A stretch of DNA of 64,000 bases from Anaerolineae bacterium (GTDB lineage: Bacteria; Desulfobacterota; Desulfobacteria; Desulfobacterales; ETH-SRB1): the NCBI GenBank assembly GCA_035529315.1, contig DATKWZ010000006.1, positions 1 to 64,000 on the forward strand. Reading direction: 5' to 3'. This document shows, in pieces, positions 8,877-18,045 of the stretch (position 1 is the stretch's first letter; every line of letters begins with the position of its first letter). The translations under genes were made by a program, and so were the position numbers. The notes under the pieces were generated by a model, which was not told the DNA's origin, did no database searches, and saw only the letters and a list, made by a program, of their open reading frames with translations.

Positions 8877-9845
8877 TTATTGCCGCAAGCCGGCATCAAT
8901 ATTTTTGCCTTTTGGTTCAGGCGGAAGATTCGGTTTTATCAAAAAATTTTCTTTAACCGATTCAACTACCTTGTCTATATTTTCTACTCCATCCCTGATT
9001 TCGTTAACCCCTCTCTTTGTAGACCGTGTAACCTCAGGTATATCAAGGCTTCCTTCTTCAATCTCTTTTAATATTCTTTTAATACTTGAGATGCTATCCG
9101 ATACTCCCTCTACGACTTTTTTTGTTATTTCAGGCGCTTTTGAAGATGCCTCGGCAATGCTTTTTAGAATCTGAGTTACTTTGTCAAGATCATCAAGTAT
9201 GATCTGCAGAACTTCCCTGGATTTTAGTATACTGCCGACAGTCCCCTTGCCGGCTTGTATATCGCCGGTAATAGCTTCAAGATGAGAAACAGTTTTGTTT
9301 AAGTTGTTGACGGTTGTAAAAAAAGGGCCATTGGGATCCCGCATTATTTGTGTTATTTCTGAGATATCCTGGACCATCCTGATAACCTTTTTAGCTGTTT
9401 TTTCAATCTGGAACTCTGACATAAAGTCGGATATCATTTTTTTTGCCGTGGAATTGATTTCTCCGCCCTCAGGTATCAGGGGGCTGTCGGCGCTTCCTGG
9501 TTTAAGGGAAATATATTCAGACCCGATAAATGTCGGGCTTTCCACAATTGCAACAGAATCGCTTCTTATTCTGGAAGAATATTCCTCTAAAATAGCCAGC
9601 TTAACCTTAACCCTGTTTTCAACAAGTATAATTTTTTTTACCTTTCCTATATCTGCTTTAAATAGTTTTACAGCAGCATCTTCCTTAAGATTATAACTTT
9701 CATCAAAGGTAGTATAATATGTAATGTATGTTTTAAACCAGTCTTTACCCCTGCCGATAACAGCTACTGTGGTCAGCAGTATAATAATTATAAATATTAT
9801 AAACGTTCCTACTATTTTTTCTTTTTTGCTGAAATCAAGATCCAT
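8877..9845 (-). CDS. MlaD-family (MCE domain) lipid-transport protein
   Basis: 322 residues: one N-terminal TM (about 12-32), an MCE domain at about 38-118 (FDESYNLKEDAAVKLFKADIGKVKKI; SPTFIGSEYISLKPG), then a long helical region (120-300) expected to form a coiled-coil bundle. MCE proteins form hexameric rings that carry phospholipids between inner and outer membrane. The permease (10840-11616) and ATPase-like gene (10069-10740) lie upstream in the same direction, but 223 bp of repeat-rich DNA separate this gene from them, so it may have its own promoter. Confidence 0.88.
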   Translation of the reverse strand: MDLDFSKKEKIVGTFIIFIIIILLTTVAVIGRGKDWFKTYITYYTTFDESYNLKEDAAVKLFKADIGKVKKIILVENRVKVKLAILEEYSSRIRSDSVAIVESPTFIGSEYISLKPGSADSPLIPEGGEINSTAKKMISDFMSEFQIEKTAKKVIRMVQDISEITQIMRDPNGPFFTTVNNLNKTVSHLEAITGDIQAGKGTVGSILKSREVLQIILDDLDKVTQILKSIAEASSKAPEITKKVVEGVSDSISSIKRILKEIEEGSLDIPEVTRSTKRGVNEIRDGVENIDKVVESVKENFLIKPNLPPEPKGKNIDAGLRQ

Positions 9846-10068
9846 GGAATTAATAAGCGCCTAAAGTATGTTAAAGTATGTTAACGTGCCTAAAGTTAAA
9901 GGAATTCTGCCTGTTTTATACCTGCCGGCAGGCAGGCAGGTTCCTTAAGCCATCAATGCACAAAGGAGCAAGCTCCTTCTATTTTTGGGTTATCAATTAG
10001 CACGCCGAAAGCGTACCACAACTTTAGGCATTTTAGGCACTTTAGCTCACTTTAGGCACTCAAAACAC
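9846..10068. repeat. Repeat-rich spacer inside the Mla-like operon
   Basis: Contains several repeats and no gene: AAAGTATGTTAAAGTATGTTAACGT at 9860-9885, the GC-rich palindromic block CCTGCCGGCAGGCAGG near 9920-9941, a hairpin AAGGAGC/GCTCCTT at 9963-9978, and at 10018-10060 a TTTAGGC-type repeat that is the reverse complement of 16303-16345. Confidence 0.7.
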
Positions 10069-10740
10069 CTAATCTTTAACGGTTGTCAGGTTTCCCTTTG
10101 AAATAATTATTTTTCTATTTGAAAATTCTTTAATAAAATCTGTATCATAAGATATAAAAATAACCGGAAGTCCGGATAACGACATTTTTTTTAGCAGTTT
10201 GATAAGAAAATTAAATTTTGTTTGCCCTACAAAATCTTCGGGTCTCTCAAGCAGCAGTATATCCGGTGATTTTGTAATTTCCCTGATTATAATAGCGCTT
10301 CGCAGCTCCGTAGGTCTGAGATCACCGGGACGAATATCTAACTTATCATAAATGTCGAAAACAGTGCATAAATTTTTGACATTATCATCTATATCAAGGG
10401 AAAGTGAATTTTCAAAGTAATATCTCATCAATAAAAGATTTTCCCTGATACTCATATTGCTGATCATCGATGCATCATTGGTGACATAGCCTATTTTCTT
10501 CTTATATGAAAGAAGATTGGTATGATCTGAAAAATCAATTTTTTCTCCCGCAAACCGGTAAGTTCCAGACCCTGAATGCGCAAGCAGGGCAACTGCTCTT
10601 AGAAAAAGGTGGGCATCATCCGGAAAATCCGCTTGTATATAACAGATATCCCCCTTTGATAAAGTAAAATGAAATTTTTTGAGGCCACTTCCCGTGCCGG
10701 TTGGAGGAAGCGTATAATCTGAAAGCTCGATCAACTTCAT
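10069..10740 (-). CDS. MlaF-like ABC ATPase homologue lacking all catalytic motifs
   Basis: 223 residues, placed where mlaF sits in Mla operons and aligning by eye with MlaF along its length, yet every ATPase motif is altered. Walker A (GPSGxGKT) is replaced by QADFPDDAHL (about 37-46); the Q-loop FQ is TND in YVTNDASMISNMSIREN; the LSGG signature is absent (DLRPTELRSAI); Walker B/catalytic Glu (FDEP) is LERPEDFVGQ; the switch His (SHD) is SYD. The flanking framework (SIREN, EDFVGQ) is kept and the frame is open, so this is a maintained pseudo-ATPase more than a decaying gene. It may be a structural subunit, with a true ATPase elsewhere. Confidence 0.8.
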   Translation of the reverse strand: MKLIELSDYTLPPTGTGSGLKKFHFTLSKGDICYIQADFPDDAHLFLRAVALLAHSGSGTYRFAGEKIDFSDHTNLLSYKKKIGYVTNDASMISNMSIRENLLLMRYYFENSLSLDIDDNVKNLCTVFDIYDKLDIRPGDLRPTELRSAIIIREITKSPDILLLERPEDFVGQTKFNFLIKLLKKMSLSGLPVIFISYDTDFIKEFSNRKIIISKGNLTTVKD

Positions 10741-10839
10741 TGTTTAGTTTCTTCTCACATTTAGTCGGAATAAAGTGATTTGTTCCGTAAAAAGTCAAAA
10801 AATCACTTTTTGCGAACCGTGTTAAGTGTTAGGTGTTAT

Positions 10840-11616
10840 TTACATATAAAAAATTATTGATATAACAACATTTATTATAAGACAGTAAAAAAAGCACTTA
10901 ATAGCTGCTTTTGATGTTGCCACAGGCAAACCAGTAATATTTTTTTTTATGCTGAATCCGTGATAGAGACATGTTACGGTAATAATAATTCCAAAACACA
11001 GGGCTTTTACAATTCCTACAATAATATCCGTCGGACTTACGGCTTTTGCAATCTGTCCAAGAAAGTCGCCTAAATCAATATGTGTAAAGCTCCACACTAC
11101 TCCATAACCTCCGACAATGGACACCAGGTCAAAAACGATGAAAAGACAAAGTATGGCGGATGTAATCCCTATTAATCTCGGCAGACAAATTGTTCGTATG
11201 GGATCAATACCCGCCATTTCAATTGCATCTATTTCATGAAAAATCTTCATATAACCGATCTCTATGGTTACTGAAGTAGCTGATCTCAATATTACCAAAA
11301 GAGCTGTAATACCGGGGCCTAATTCTCTCACAATTAACAGCACCATTGTTGTGCCTGTGTCGTATTGATTAGAAATCCTGGCAAATTGTACAATAAGCAT
11401 GCTCCCAACAATAAGAGCAATCGGAATAAGCAAGGGAAGGGCTTGCACAGCCGTAAAATATATCTGTTCCAGCATAACTCTTCTGACAAGAACTCTGCCT
11501 TCTTTGGGCCTTTGAAGGATCAGATTGAATATTCTGTAAGTAAAGGCAAATAGATCCAGAATGTGGTTGACAGATTTAAAGGTTTTTCTGCCTATGTAAC
11601 CCGCTATTTGATACAT
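10840..11616 (-). CDS. MlaE-family ABC lipid-transport permease
   Basis: 258 residues, five or six predicted TM helices. Family signatures: VRELGPGITALLVILRSA (about 96-112), then IEIGYMKIFHEIDAIEMAGIDP, corresponding to the MlaE/YrbE coupling region EIGTMKxxEQIDALxxMGxxP. Inner-membrane subunit of a phospholipid transporter. It is the first gene of the operon. The DNA just upstream (11617-11670) carries tandem short words (CCAACAACCAACGAGCAACGAG on the coding strand) seen in many intergenic regions. Downstream spacer to the ATPase homologue is 99 bp and includes a fragment of the GTAAAAAGTC repeat. Confidence 0.9.
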   Translation of the reverse strand: MYQIAGYIGRKTFKSVNHILDLFAFTYRIFNLILQRPKEGRVLVRRVMLEQIYFTAVQALPLLIPIALIVGSMLIVQFARISNQYDTGTTMVLLIVRELGPGITALLVILRSATSVTIEIGYMKIFHEIDAIEMAGIDPIRTICLPRLIGITSAILCLFIVFDLVSIVGGYGVVWSFTHIDLGDFLGQIAKAVSPTDIIVGIVKALCFGIIITVTCLYHGFSIKKNITGLPVATSKAAIKCFFYCLIINVVISIIFYM

Positions 11617-11767
11617 ATTACTCGTTGCTCGTTGGTTGTTGGTTATTGGTTGATTTCAGGCCTGTTGACTTATTGTAAATCTTACAATATAAAATTAAAA
11701 CAGGTCAACAAAATTGAACAGGTACCATTTGCCTGACATTTCATACGGAGATCTCGCGGAGACCTTT

Positions 11768-14011
11768 ATGAAAAAACTTGCCTTATTTTATCCTCTTCTC
11801 ATTTCTATGTTTGCCATATTCGTCGGAACCCTTGCCTATTTGCAAGGGATATCCTTTCTTGATCTAATGGAATTAAAAACCATTGATTTAAGATTTGAGG
11901 CCAGGGGACAAATTTCCCCGGGCACTGATGTGGTTCTGGCGGTTATTGATGAAAAAAGCATTAGTAAAGAGGGAAAGTGGGTATGGCCGAGATCAAAAAT
12001 CGCAAAGCTTGTCAGAAAACTGTCAAAAGCCGGCGCCAGGGTAATAGCATTTGATGTTGGATTTTTTGAACAGGATGATAAAAAAATTGTAAACACCATA
12101 GATGAGATACAACGCACAATTCACGATCACAATATTCGAAAAAAGGAAATCGACAACTACCTGGAAAATCTAAAAAAGCATGCAAACAACGATCAGCTCC
12201 TTGCCGATGCCATAAGAGATTCCACTGCCAAGGTAGTGCTGGGATATTTTTTCCATACAGATTCTGCTGATTCAAGTCATATCAGCGAAAAGGAAATCAG
12301 CAGTAACAAGGAAAATATTTCAGGGTCCAGGTATGAATTTATACGTTATGCTTCAGAAAATGCTCAGAATATACCACTTATTGAAGCCGGAGCACCTCAA
12401 TCTAATATCGAGATTATTTCAACCGCAACCGATTATTGTGGATACTTTAATATGTTTCCGGACAGAGACGGGGTCGTGCGATGGATGCCCGGTGTCTTTA
12501 AGTTCAGGGATATGTTTTACGCTCCTTTGTCGATGATTACTGTCAGCGCCTATTTAGGAAGCCCTATTTCAATGACTATTGGTGAATATGGTGTGGAAAG
12601 AGCGCAAATCGGTAAATTAGCGGTGCCGACAGATGAGTTGGGACGAATTTTGATAAATTACAGAGGAGCAGGGAAAACCTTTCCTCATATACCGGTTACA
12701 GATATATTAAATAATAATATAGCCGATACTGTTTTAAAAGACAAGATTGTTATAGTGGGTGCGACTGCTGTTGGAATCTACGATTTAAGGGTCACTCCAT
12801 TTGAAAATGTTTTTCCAGGCGTTGAAATCCACGCAAATGTCGTAGACAGCATCCTTTCAAAGGATTTTATGTATCAACCGGCCTGGGCCGCTATCTTTGA
12901 CATCATGGCAATAATTGTTGCCGGACTTATCTTGGGGTTTGTGCTTCCCAAGGCAGGCGGAATATCAGGCGCTGCAGCCGGTTTTTCATTGTTTGTCGGC
13001 CATATATTTTTATGCCAGTATCTATTCTCTCAAAAGGGCTTAATCCTTAACCTTGTTTACCCCCTGACTGTCATAATTTTAGTGTATATCAGTATAACAG
13101 CATACAAATATTTTACAGAATCGAGGCAGAAAAAATTTATCAAAAATGCTTTTTCTACTTATCTTGCTCCAGCAGTTGTCAAACAGCTTATCGAGTCTCC
13201 TGAAAAACTTGTGCTGGGTGGTGAAGAACGTGTAATTACAGCATTTTTTTCAGATGTTCAGGGTTTTACAGGTATTTCCGAAGGATTGACTCCACAGGAG
13301 CTGGTTGAGCTGTTAAATGAATTCCTTACAGAAATGACAAGCATAATCCTTAAATATAAAGGAACGGTGGATAAATTCGAAGGTGATGCTATAATCGCGT
13401 TTTTTGGGGCTCCTAACGAGCTTGAAAATCAGGAAGAAATAGCATGCATGGCTTGCATTGACATGCAAAAAAGGCTGTCTGAACTAAGAGAAGGCTGGAA
13501 AACATCAGGGAGGCCGGAACTTTATATGCGGATCGGTCTTTGCACAGGTCCGGCTGTTGTGGGCAACATGGGATCAAAAACACGCATGGACTATACAATG
13601 ATGGGAGATACGGTTAATATCGCGGCAAGACTGGAAGGGGTTAACAAGATATACGGAATTTATACGCTGATTAGTGAAACAACTTTCAGCAAAGCAGGCG
13701 ATAAAATAATGGCAAGGGAAATTGATTCGATAAATGTTTCGGGGAAAAAAGAACCGGTAATGGTTTATCAGCTTTTAGGTTATCCAGAAGATATTGATGA
13801 ACGCATGAATAAGACAATAGATAATTATTCCAACGGCCTTTCTGCATACAGAAATCAGGATTGGGAAAAAGCCGGAAGTTTTTTTAAGGCAGCGTTGGAC
13901 CTGACACCTGACGATGGCCCAAGCAAGGTCATGCTTCTCAGGTGTGCTGAATATAAAATCAATCCCCCTCCAAAAGATTGGAATGGATCATTTGCCATGA
14001 AAACAAAATAA
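11768..14011 (+). CDS. CHASE2-domain class III adenylate/guanylate cyclase
   Basis: Membrane-bound cyclase of 747 residues. The ATG at 11768 has GGAG 6 nt upstream; a TTG at 11714 is less likely. Order: N-terminal TM; periplasmic CHASE2 sensor (about 35-385; DVVLAVIDEKSI, GVVRWMPG, ILINYRGAG, VIVGATAVG, PGVEIHANVVDSIL); three TM helices (about 390-455); cytosolic cyclase domain (about 480-665). Catalytic residues are present: metal-binding Asp in FFSDVQGFT and FEGDAII, the purine-selecting Lys in DKFEGD, and Asn/Arg in GDTVNIAARLE, so it should be active; the Lys suggests ATP as substrate. A short TPR-like tail ends it. Followed by FecR and a second CHASE2 gene. Confidence 0.93.
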   Translation: MKKLALFYPLLISMFAIFVGTLAYLQGISFLDLMELKTIDLRFEARGQISPGTDVVLAVIDEKSISKEGKWVWPRSKIAKLVRKLSKAGARVIAFDVGFFEQDDKKIVNTIDEIQRTIHDHNIRKKEIDNYLENLKKHANNDQLLADAIRDSTAKVVLGYFFHTDSADSSHISEKEISSNKENISGSRYEFIRYASENAQNIPLIEAGAPQSNIEIISTATDYCGYFNMFPDRDGVVRWMPGVFKFRDMFYAPLSMITVSAYLGSPISMTIGEYGVERAQIGKLAVPTDELGRILINYRGAGKTFPHIPVTDILNNNIADTVLKDKIVIVGATAVGIYDLRVTPFENVFPGVEIHANVVDSILSKDFMYQPAWAAIFDIMAIIVAGLILGFVLPKAGGISGAAAGFSLFVGHIFLCQYLFSQKGLILNLVYPLTVIILVYISITAYKYFTESRQKKFIKNAFSTYLAPAVVKQLIESPEKLVLGGEERVITAFFSDVQGFTGISEGLTPQELVELLNEFLTEMTSIILKYKGTVDKFEGDAIIAFFGAPNELENQEEIACMACIDMQKRLSELREGWKTSGRPELYMRIGLCTGPAVVGNMGSKTRMDYTMMGDTVNIAARLEGVNKIYGIYTLISETTFSKAGDKIMAREIDSINVSGKKEPVMVYQLLGYPEDIDERMNKTIDNYSNGLSAYRNQDWEKAGSFFKAALDLTPDDGPSKVMLLRCAEYKINPPPKDWNGSFAMKTK

Positions 14012-14047
14012 AATCAACTCATAGCAAATAAAAGGTTGTTATTTAAA

Positions 14048-14773
14048 ATGAAAAAACTGTTTAAAATAAGTCTGCTTATATGTTTGTTTCTCGCTCCATT
14101 TTTATCATTTGCTTATGCAGACAGGCAAGTGGCGGGCACTATAACATTTATGATCGGAGATGTATTTGTTTCTCATGACAAAACCGCCTGGGTTAATGCG
14201 GATTTTGACATGAAAATTTATCAGGGGGATCAAATCAGGACAGAGGCGGAATCACGCTGCGAAATTACCATTGAAGACGGCACTATGGTTAGAATGGATG
14301 AGAACTCTTTCCAGCAAATTGAAAAATGTATGAAAAGCAAAACCGCTAAAGAGGTTTCCTTGTTTCTGTCTTCAGGGAAAATGTGGTTAAACGCCCGCAA
14401 GATCCTTGCAAAATCCGACAGTTTTAAGGTCAGAACCAACAAAGCGGTTTGCGCAATACGCGGAACAAAGTTCAGGGTTGATACAGATAATGAACAGACG
14501 CGAATTAGTGTGCATAAAGGGGTTGTGGCAACCTGGAGCGCTTTGTTTGACAATCCGAAACCCAAGCCGCCGGATGCTTCCATATTAAAACCTGAGCCAA
14601 TCGCCGGGCCGCATCCGGTGTCCATGGAAAAATGGGTGGAAATTGTAAAAGCCTTTCAGCAGATTACAATCGATTCAAATGGAAAATATGAAAAAAAGGA
14701 TTTCAACATTAACAGCATTATGGAAGATCAATGGATAAGATGGAATATGGTTCGTGATGGTGATCAGGATTAG
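14048..14773 (+). CDS. Secreted FecR-domain protein with C-terminal GPHPVSMEKW motif
   Basis: 241 residues. Start placed at ATG 14048 (AAGG upstream); a TTG at 14036 is unlikely. Signal peptide 1-~25, then a FecR domain: QGDQIRTEAESRCEITIEDG and FKVRTNKAVCAIRGTKFRV. Unlike true FecR there is no anti-sigma domain or TM, so this is a periplasmic FecR-fold protein, as often paired with CHASE2 cyclases. The tail GPHPVSMEKWVEIVKAFQQI...RWNMVRD is also present in the FecR protein at 34193-34966. Located 36 bp after the cyclase, so likely cotranscribed with it. Confidence 0.85.
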   Translation: MKKLFKISLLICLFLAPFLSFAYADRQVAGTITFMIGDVFVSHDKTAWVNADFDMKIYQGDQIRTEAESRCEITIEDGTMVRMDENSFQQIEKCMKSKTAKEVSLFLSSGKMWLNARKILAKSDSFKVRTNKAVCAIRGTKFRVDTDNEQTRISVHKGVVATWSALFDNPKPKPPDASILKPEPIAGPHPVSMEKWVEIVKAFQQITIDSNGKYEKKDFNINSIMEDQWIRWNMVRDGDQD

Positions 14774-14851
14774 AGGATTAGAGGATTAGAATTGGTGTTT
14801 TTATAATTTCTTTTGTTCTTCGTGCTTTTCGTGGTGGAAAAAACATAATAA

Positions 14852-16297
14852 ATGCTAAAATCTCACCATTCAACATACAAAAAACATATCATTATTTTTT
14901 CCCTTGCTGTTGTGGGATTTTCTGTTCTCTTTATTTCTATTCTGTTTAAAGGCATTGCCTACAACATACTTGCGCAGATAGACAATACCCTTTATTCTCA
15001 ATTTTTGTTAATTCGGGAGCGGCTCAACGAGGATAAAAAGGGTATTCAGAGCAATGTCGTTATAGTCGGGATCGACGACAAAACATTAAACAAACTTGGC
15101 GCTTATAATCCTTCCAAATATCGAAGATATCACATAGATCTGCTTGCGAATATACTTAAAGGCAAACCATCTGCTGTGGCTTATGATATCCTTTTCGGCG
15201 ATCCCCATGATGATCTGGATGTGGACAGGCGGTTTTCTGAGATTATGAAAAAAGGGCCGGTCTTTTCAGTTGTTTTCGGGTCTGCTTATGCTCAATCAAA
15301 ACAAATGTTCAAGCCACTTGCCGACGATATCTCCGGCAAACAGGGCATGAAATTTGTAAGCGAAAACGGTTTTGAGTCAATGTCTCCTTTTGTGCTTTCT
15401 TCTCTGAAAGGCATTGGTCTTGCAAATGCATATCCGGATAATGATGGGATATTAAGGAAGATGCCGATGCTTTTCAAAGTGCGCGGCAGGTTCTATCCGA
15501 CAATATCGCTCGAGATATTTAGAAGCATAAATAATATCCCGCAATCTAAAATCAGGATTAAAAACAACAGGCTGATAACCGGCAAGACAACAATTCCTGT
15601 TGATAAATATTGCAGGGCGTATGTAAATATCGACAATACATATAAAATAAGAGAAATATCATTTTATGATGTCTGGTCGGGTCGCGTGCCGGAGCGTTTT
15701 TTTAATGATAAAGTTGTGTTTATTGCTGCAACGGCTACAGGCCTTGGCGACAATAAACTTGTACCGCTACTTGGCTATGTCAGCGGAATAATGATTCACG
15801 CCAACCTGTTTCTGAATATGGCCCACAATAATTTCATTAATGAAGTTGCGGAGACCTCTTATTATCTTCTAATACTTTTTGCTTCTTTTTTTTATACTTA
15901 CCTGTTTTATTCACGCCACGAATTACCTCTCATAACAAGAGCGGTTGGTTATTTCTCAAGTGTGTCGCTTGTAACAAAGTTCGGCGATGTGTTTCTTAAG
16001 GCCTCCTTTATCAGCCGCCCTTACAACTCATTCAAATCCATGTGTGACAGAAGCTATGGTTTAAGAATATTTTTTCTTTTGTTTTCTGAAACGAGACAGC
16101 GCCTTGCGCCGGTTGTTTTACAGCTTGTATTGCTATATGCAGCCCTTTTTTTAATTTTCTATTATTTCAACATTCTTATCAAACCATTTACCATTATGAT
16201 ACAATTGGTCATCTCTTATATAATTGTTTCTGAATTCAAAAGAATAGATTTCAGCAAGATAGTGCCCCCCTGTCGGGCGGATAATATGAGTGACTGA
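14852..16297 (+). CDS. CHASE2-domain membrane protein without an output domain
   Basis: 481 residues. N-terminal TM (about 12-35), CHASE2 domain (about 40-335; NVVIVGIDDKTLNKLG, AVAYDILF, DGILRKMP, VVFIAATATG, GIMIHANLF) and a C-terminal hydrophobic part with about four TM helices (340-470). No cyclase, kinase or GGDEF domain follows. It may act as a sensor partner of the upstream CHASE2 cyclase or be a stand-alone receptor. The region between it and the FecR gene has GGATTAGA tandem words and a TTCGTGCTTTTCGTGG repeat, which recur elsewhere in the window. Confidence 0.82.
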   Translation: MLKSHHSTYKKHIIIFSLAVVGFSVLFISILFKGIAYNILAQIDNTLYSQFLLIRERLNEDKKGIQSNVVIVGIDDKTLNKLGAYNPSKYRRYHIDLLANILKGKPSAVAYDILFGDPHDDLDVDRRFSEIMKKGPVFSVVFGSAYAQSKQMFKPLADDISGKQGMKFVSENGFESMSPFVLSSLKGIGLANAYPDNDGILRKMPMLFKVRGRFYPTISLEIFRSINNIPQSKIRIKNNRLITGKTTIPVDKYCRAYVNIDNTYKIREISFYDVWSGRVPERFFNDKVVFIAATATGLGDNKLVPLLGYVSGIMIHANLFLNMAHNNFINEVAETSYYLLILFASFFYTYLFYSRHELPLITRAVGYFSSVSLVTKFGDVFLKASFISRPYNSFKSMCDRSYGLRIFFLLFSETRQRLAPVVLQLVLLYAALFLIFYYFNILIKPFTIMIQLVISYIIVSEFKRIDFSKIVPPCRADNMSD

Positions 16298-16302
16298 AAT
16301 TA

Positions 16303-16345
16303 AAGTGTCTAAAGTGAGCTAAAGTGCCTAAAATGCCTAAAGTTA
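16303..16345. repeat. TTTAGGC-type intergenic repeat (inverse copy of 10018-10060)
   Basis: The sequence AGTGAGCTAAAGTGCCTAAA and following bases is the near-perfect reverse complement of 10018-10060. It overlaps the in-frame ATG codons at 16324 and 16333, which argues that the next gene really starts further down. Confidence 0.75.
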
Positions 16346-16353
16346 TAGAAAAA

Positions 16354-17946
16354 ATGATAATGTTTAAAAAACCGGTTGCAATCTTTTTTATTTGCTTCTT
16401 TTGCCTGTTTTTTCTTTGCATGGGAAAAGCGGCTATTGGCGCATATAATGATGTTAGAGGTTTTAATACAGCCGCCGGACTGCTTGATAATGGAATGTAT
16501 CTTGAAGCGTTAAGCATATATCAGGAGATTTCAGATTATTCGGATAAACAGGACAACAGAGCGCGGGCATTATTGTTCATGGGAACTACTTGCAGCCTTT
16601 ATCTTGACCAGCATGACGCTGCCTTGGAACAATTCGACAAAATCATTAAAACCTATCCGATTAGCCCGGCTGCCTCTGATGCTCTGTTTAACAGCGGAAT
16701 GGTCTTGTATGAAAAGGGTGAATTTAAAAAAGCTTATGAGTTTTTTAAAAAGTACATGAAAAAATATCCGGATGGCCTGCGCGGACAATCGGCGGAAGTA
16801 TGGGCTGACAGCGCAAAGACTCAGATGTCACAGATTCGGGAACCTGAAGAGATTGCTTTGATTCCTTTGGATAAGAGGGACGCTGAGGATACAATTATAA
16901 GGGTTTTGGTTGAAAACAGCTCTGAAAAAATTACCATTTATTCAGAGCAAAACATCTCATTGTATAATCCATTTTCAAAGAAAATGATTTATCGCAGCTC
17001 AGAGCCTGTAACCTTTACAAAACAGGGGGAGCAGCTTGCGGCAAATGGCCGAAAGCTTGATCTCACCATGTGTGCGGTCAAAACCGACGGCAAAACTATT
17101 ATGGTTGATAACCGCAGATTCAGAGGTGATCTTACTATATTAGCTGATTCAAAATCGCTGTCTGTTATTAATAATATTCCGGTTGAACAGTATCTTTATG
17201 GTGTCGTACCCAAAGAAATGCCGCATGACTGGGAAAAGGAAGCCCTGAAAGCTCAGGCAGTGGCTGCCAGAACATATGCTCTTTATATTAAAGATAAAAG
17301 CGCCGACAAACCTTATGATGTGGAATCGACCACGACATCGCAGGTATATGGAGGATTTGACTCTGAAAAAGAGGAGTCAAATCTGGCGGTTGATGAGACA
17401 CAAGGTCAGGTACTTACCTATAATGGAAGACTTATTGTCGCCTATTTTCATTCAAGCAGCGGAGGGCATACCGAAGATTCAAAAAATGTATGGAGCACTG
17501 ATTTGCCGTATCTTAAAGGGATTCCTGACACTTTTAGCGCAAATATCCCAAATGGCCAGTGGAGCTTTTTTGTTTCATATAATGATATGCAAAATAGTTT
17601 GAACAAGTACGGCCTGAATATTGGACAGATCAGGGGACTCAATGCCGCTGGTGAGTCTCGATCAGGACGTTTACTGGGAGTAAGGGTTATTGCAAAGAAC
17701 GGGACAACCGAATTAAAAAGCAATAATTTCAGAATAAAGGTTGGAGCAACCGGGTTAAAAAGCACACTTCTAAAAATAGCTCCGGATCGTGACGGCATTC
17801 TTTTTACCGGCAAAGGTTACGGTCATGGAGTCGGTATGAGTCAATGGGGCGCCAATGTGATGGCCCAAAAAGGGTTCGATTATCAGGATATTTTAAAGCA
17901 TTATTATCAATCCGTTAAAATAGTGGCTCTGAGCAGCCAACAATGA
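16354..17946 (+). CDS. TPR-SpoIID/LytB domain protein (peptidoglycan-lytic)
   Basis: About 530 residues. Start chosen at 16354 (MIMFKK), after the TTTAGGC repeat, where the signal sequence (KPVAIFFICFFCLFFL) begins properly. TPR-like repeats occupy about 30-150 (tol-pal/YbgF style, NGMVLYEKGEFKKAYEFFKK), and the SpoIID/LytB domain runs from about 200 to 525 (VEQYLYGVVPKEMPHDWEKE, LKAQAVAARTYAL, SSSGGHTEDSKNVW, GKGYGHGVGMSQWGA). The catalytic Glu of SpoIID lytic transglycosylases corresponds to the E in KEMP. SpoIID cleaves glycan strands stripped of peptides; an amidase that could strip them is encoded at 29925. Confidence 0.88.
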   Translation: MIMFKKPVAIFFICFFCLFFLCMGKAAIGAYNDVRGFNTAAGLLDNGMYLEALSIYQEISDYSDKQDNRARALLFMGTTCSLYLDQHDAALEQFDKIIKTYPISPAASDALFNSGMVLYEKGEFKKAYEFFKKYMKKYPDGLRGQSAEVWADSAKTQMSQIREPEEIALIPLDKRDAEDTIIRVLVENSSEKITIYSEQNISLYNPFSKKMIYRSSEPVTFTKQGEQLAANGRKLDLTMCAVKTDGKTIMVDNRRFRGDLTILADSKSLSVINNIPVEQYLYGVVPKEMPHDWEKEALKAQAVAARTYALYIKDKSADKPYDVESTTTSQVYGGFDSEKEESNLAVDETQGQVLTYNGRLIVAYFHSSSGGHTEDSKNVWSTDLPYLKGIPDTFSANIPNGQWSFFVSYNDMQNSLNKYGLNIGQIRGLNAAGESRSGRLLGVRVIAKNGTTELKSNNFRIKVGATGLKSTLLKIAPDRDGILFTGKGYGHGVGMSQWGANVMAQKGFDYQDILKHYYQSVKIVALSSQQ

Positions 17947-18003
17947 TGAATTCGTAAAAAGTCGAATTCATAAGGTGTTAGGTGCCAGGTGTTAAGTGTC
18001 AGG
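17944..18003. repeat. Solo end of the GTAAAAAGTC repeat plus GGTGTTA words
   Basis: TGATGAATTCGTAAAAAGTC (from about 17945) is one terminus of the MITE-like family seen complete at 26896, 42417 and 56673. It is followed by GGTGTTAGGTGCCAGGTGTT-type tandem words. Similar words occur at 10818-10840 and, inverted, at 48670-48692. Confidence 0.6.
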
Positions 18004-18045
18004 TAAAAGCAAGATTTTTTGATCTTGAAAAGGAGAACGCATTAC

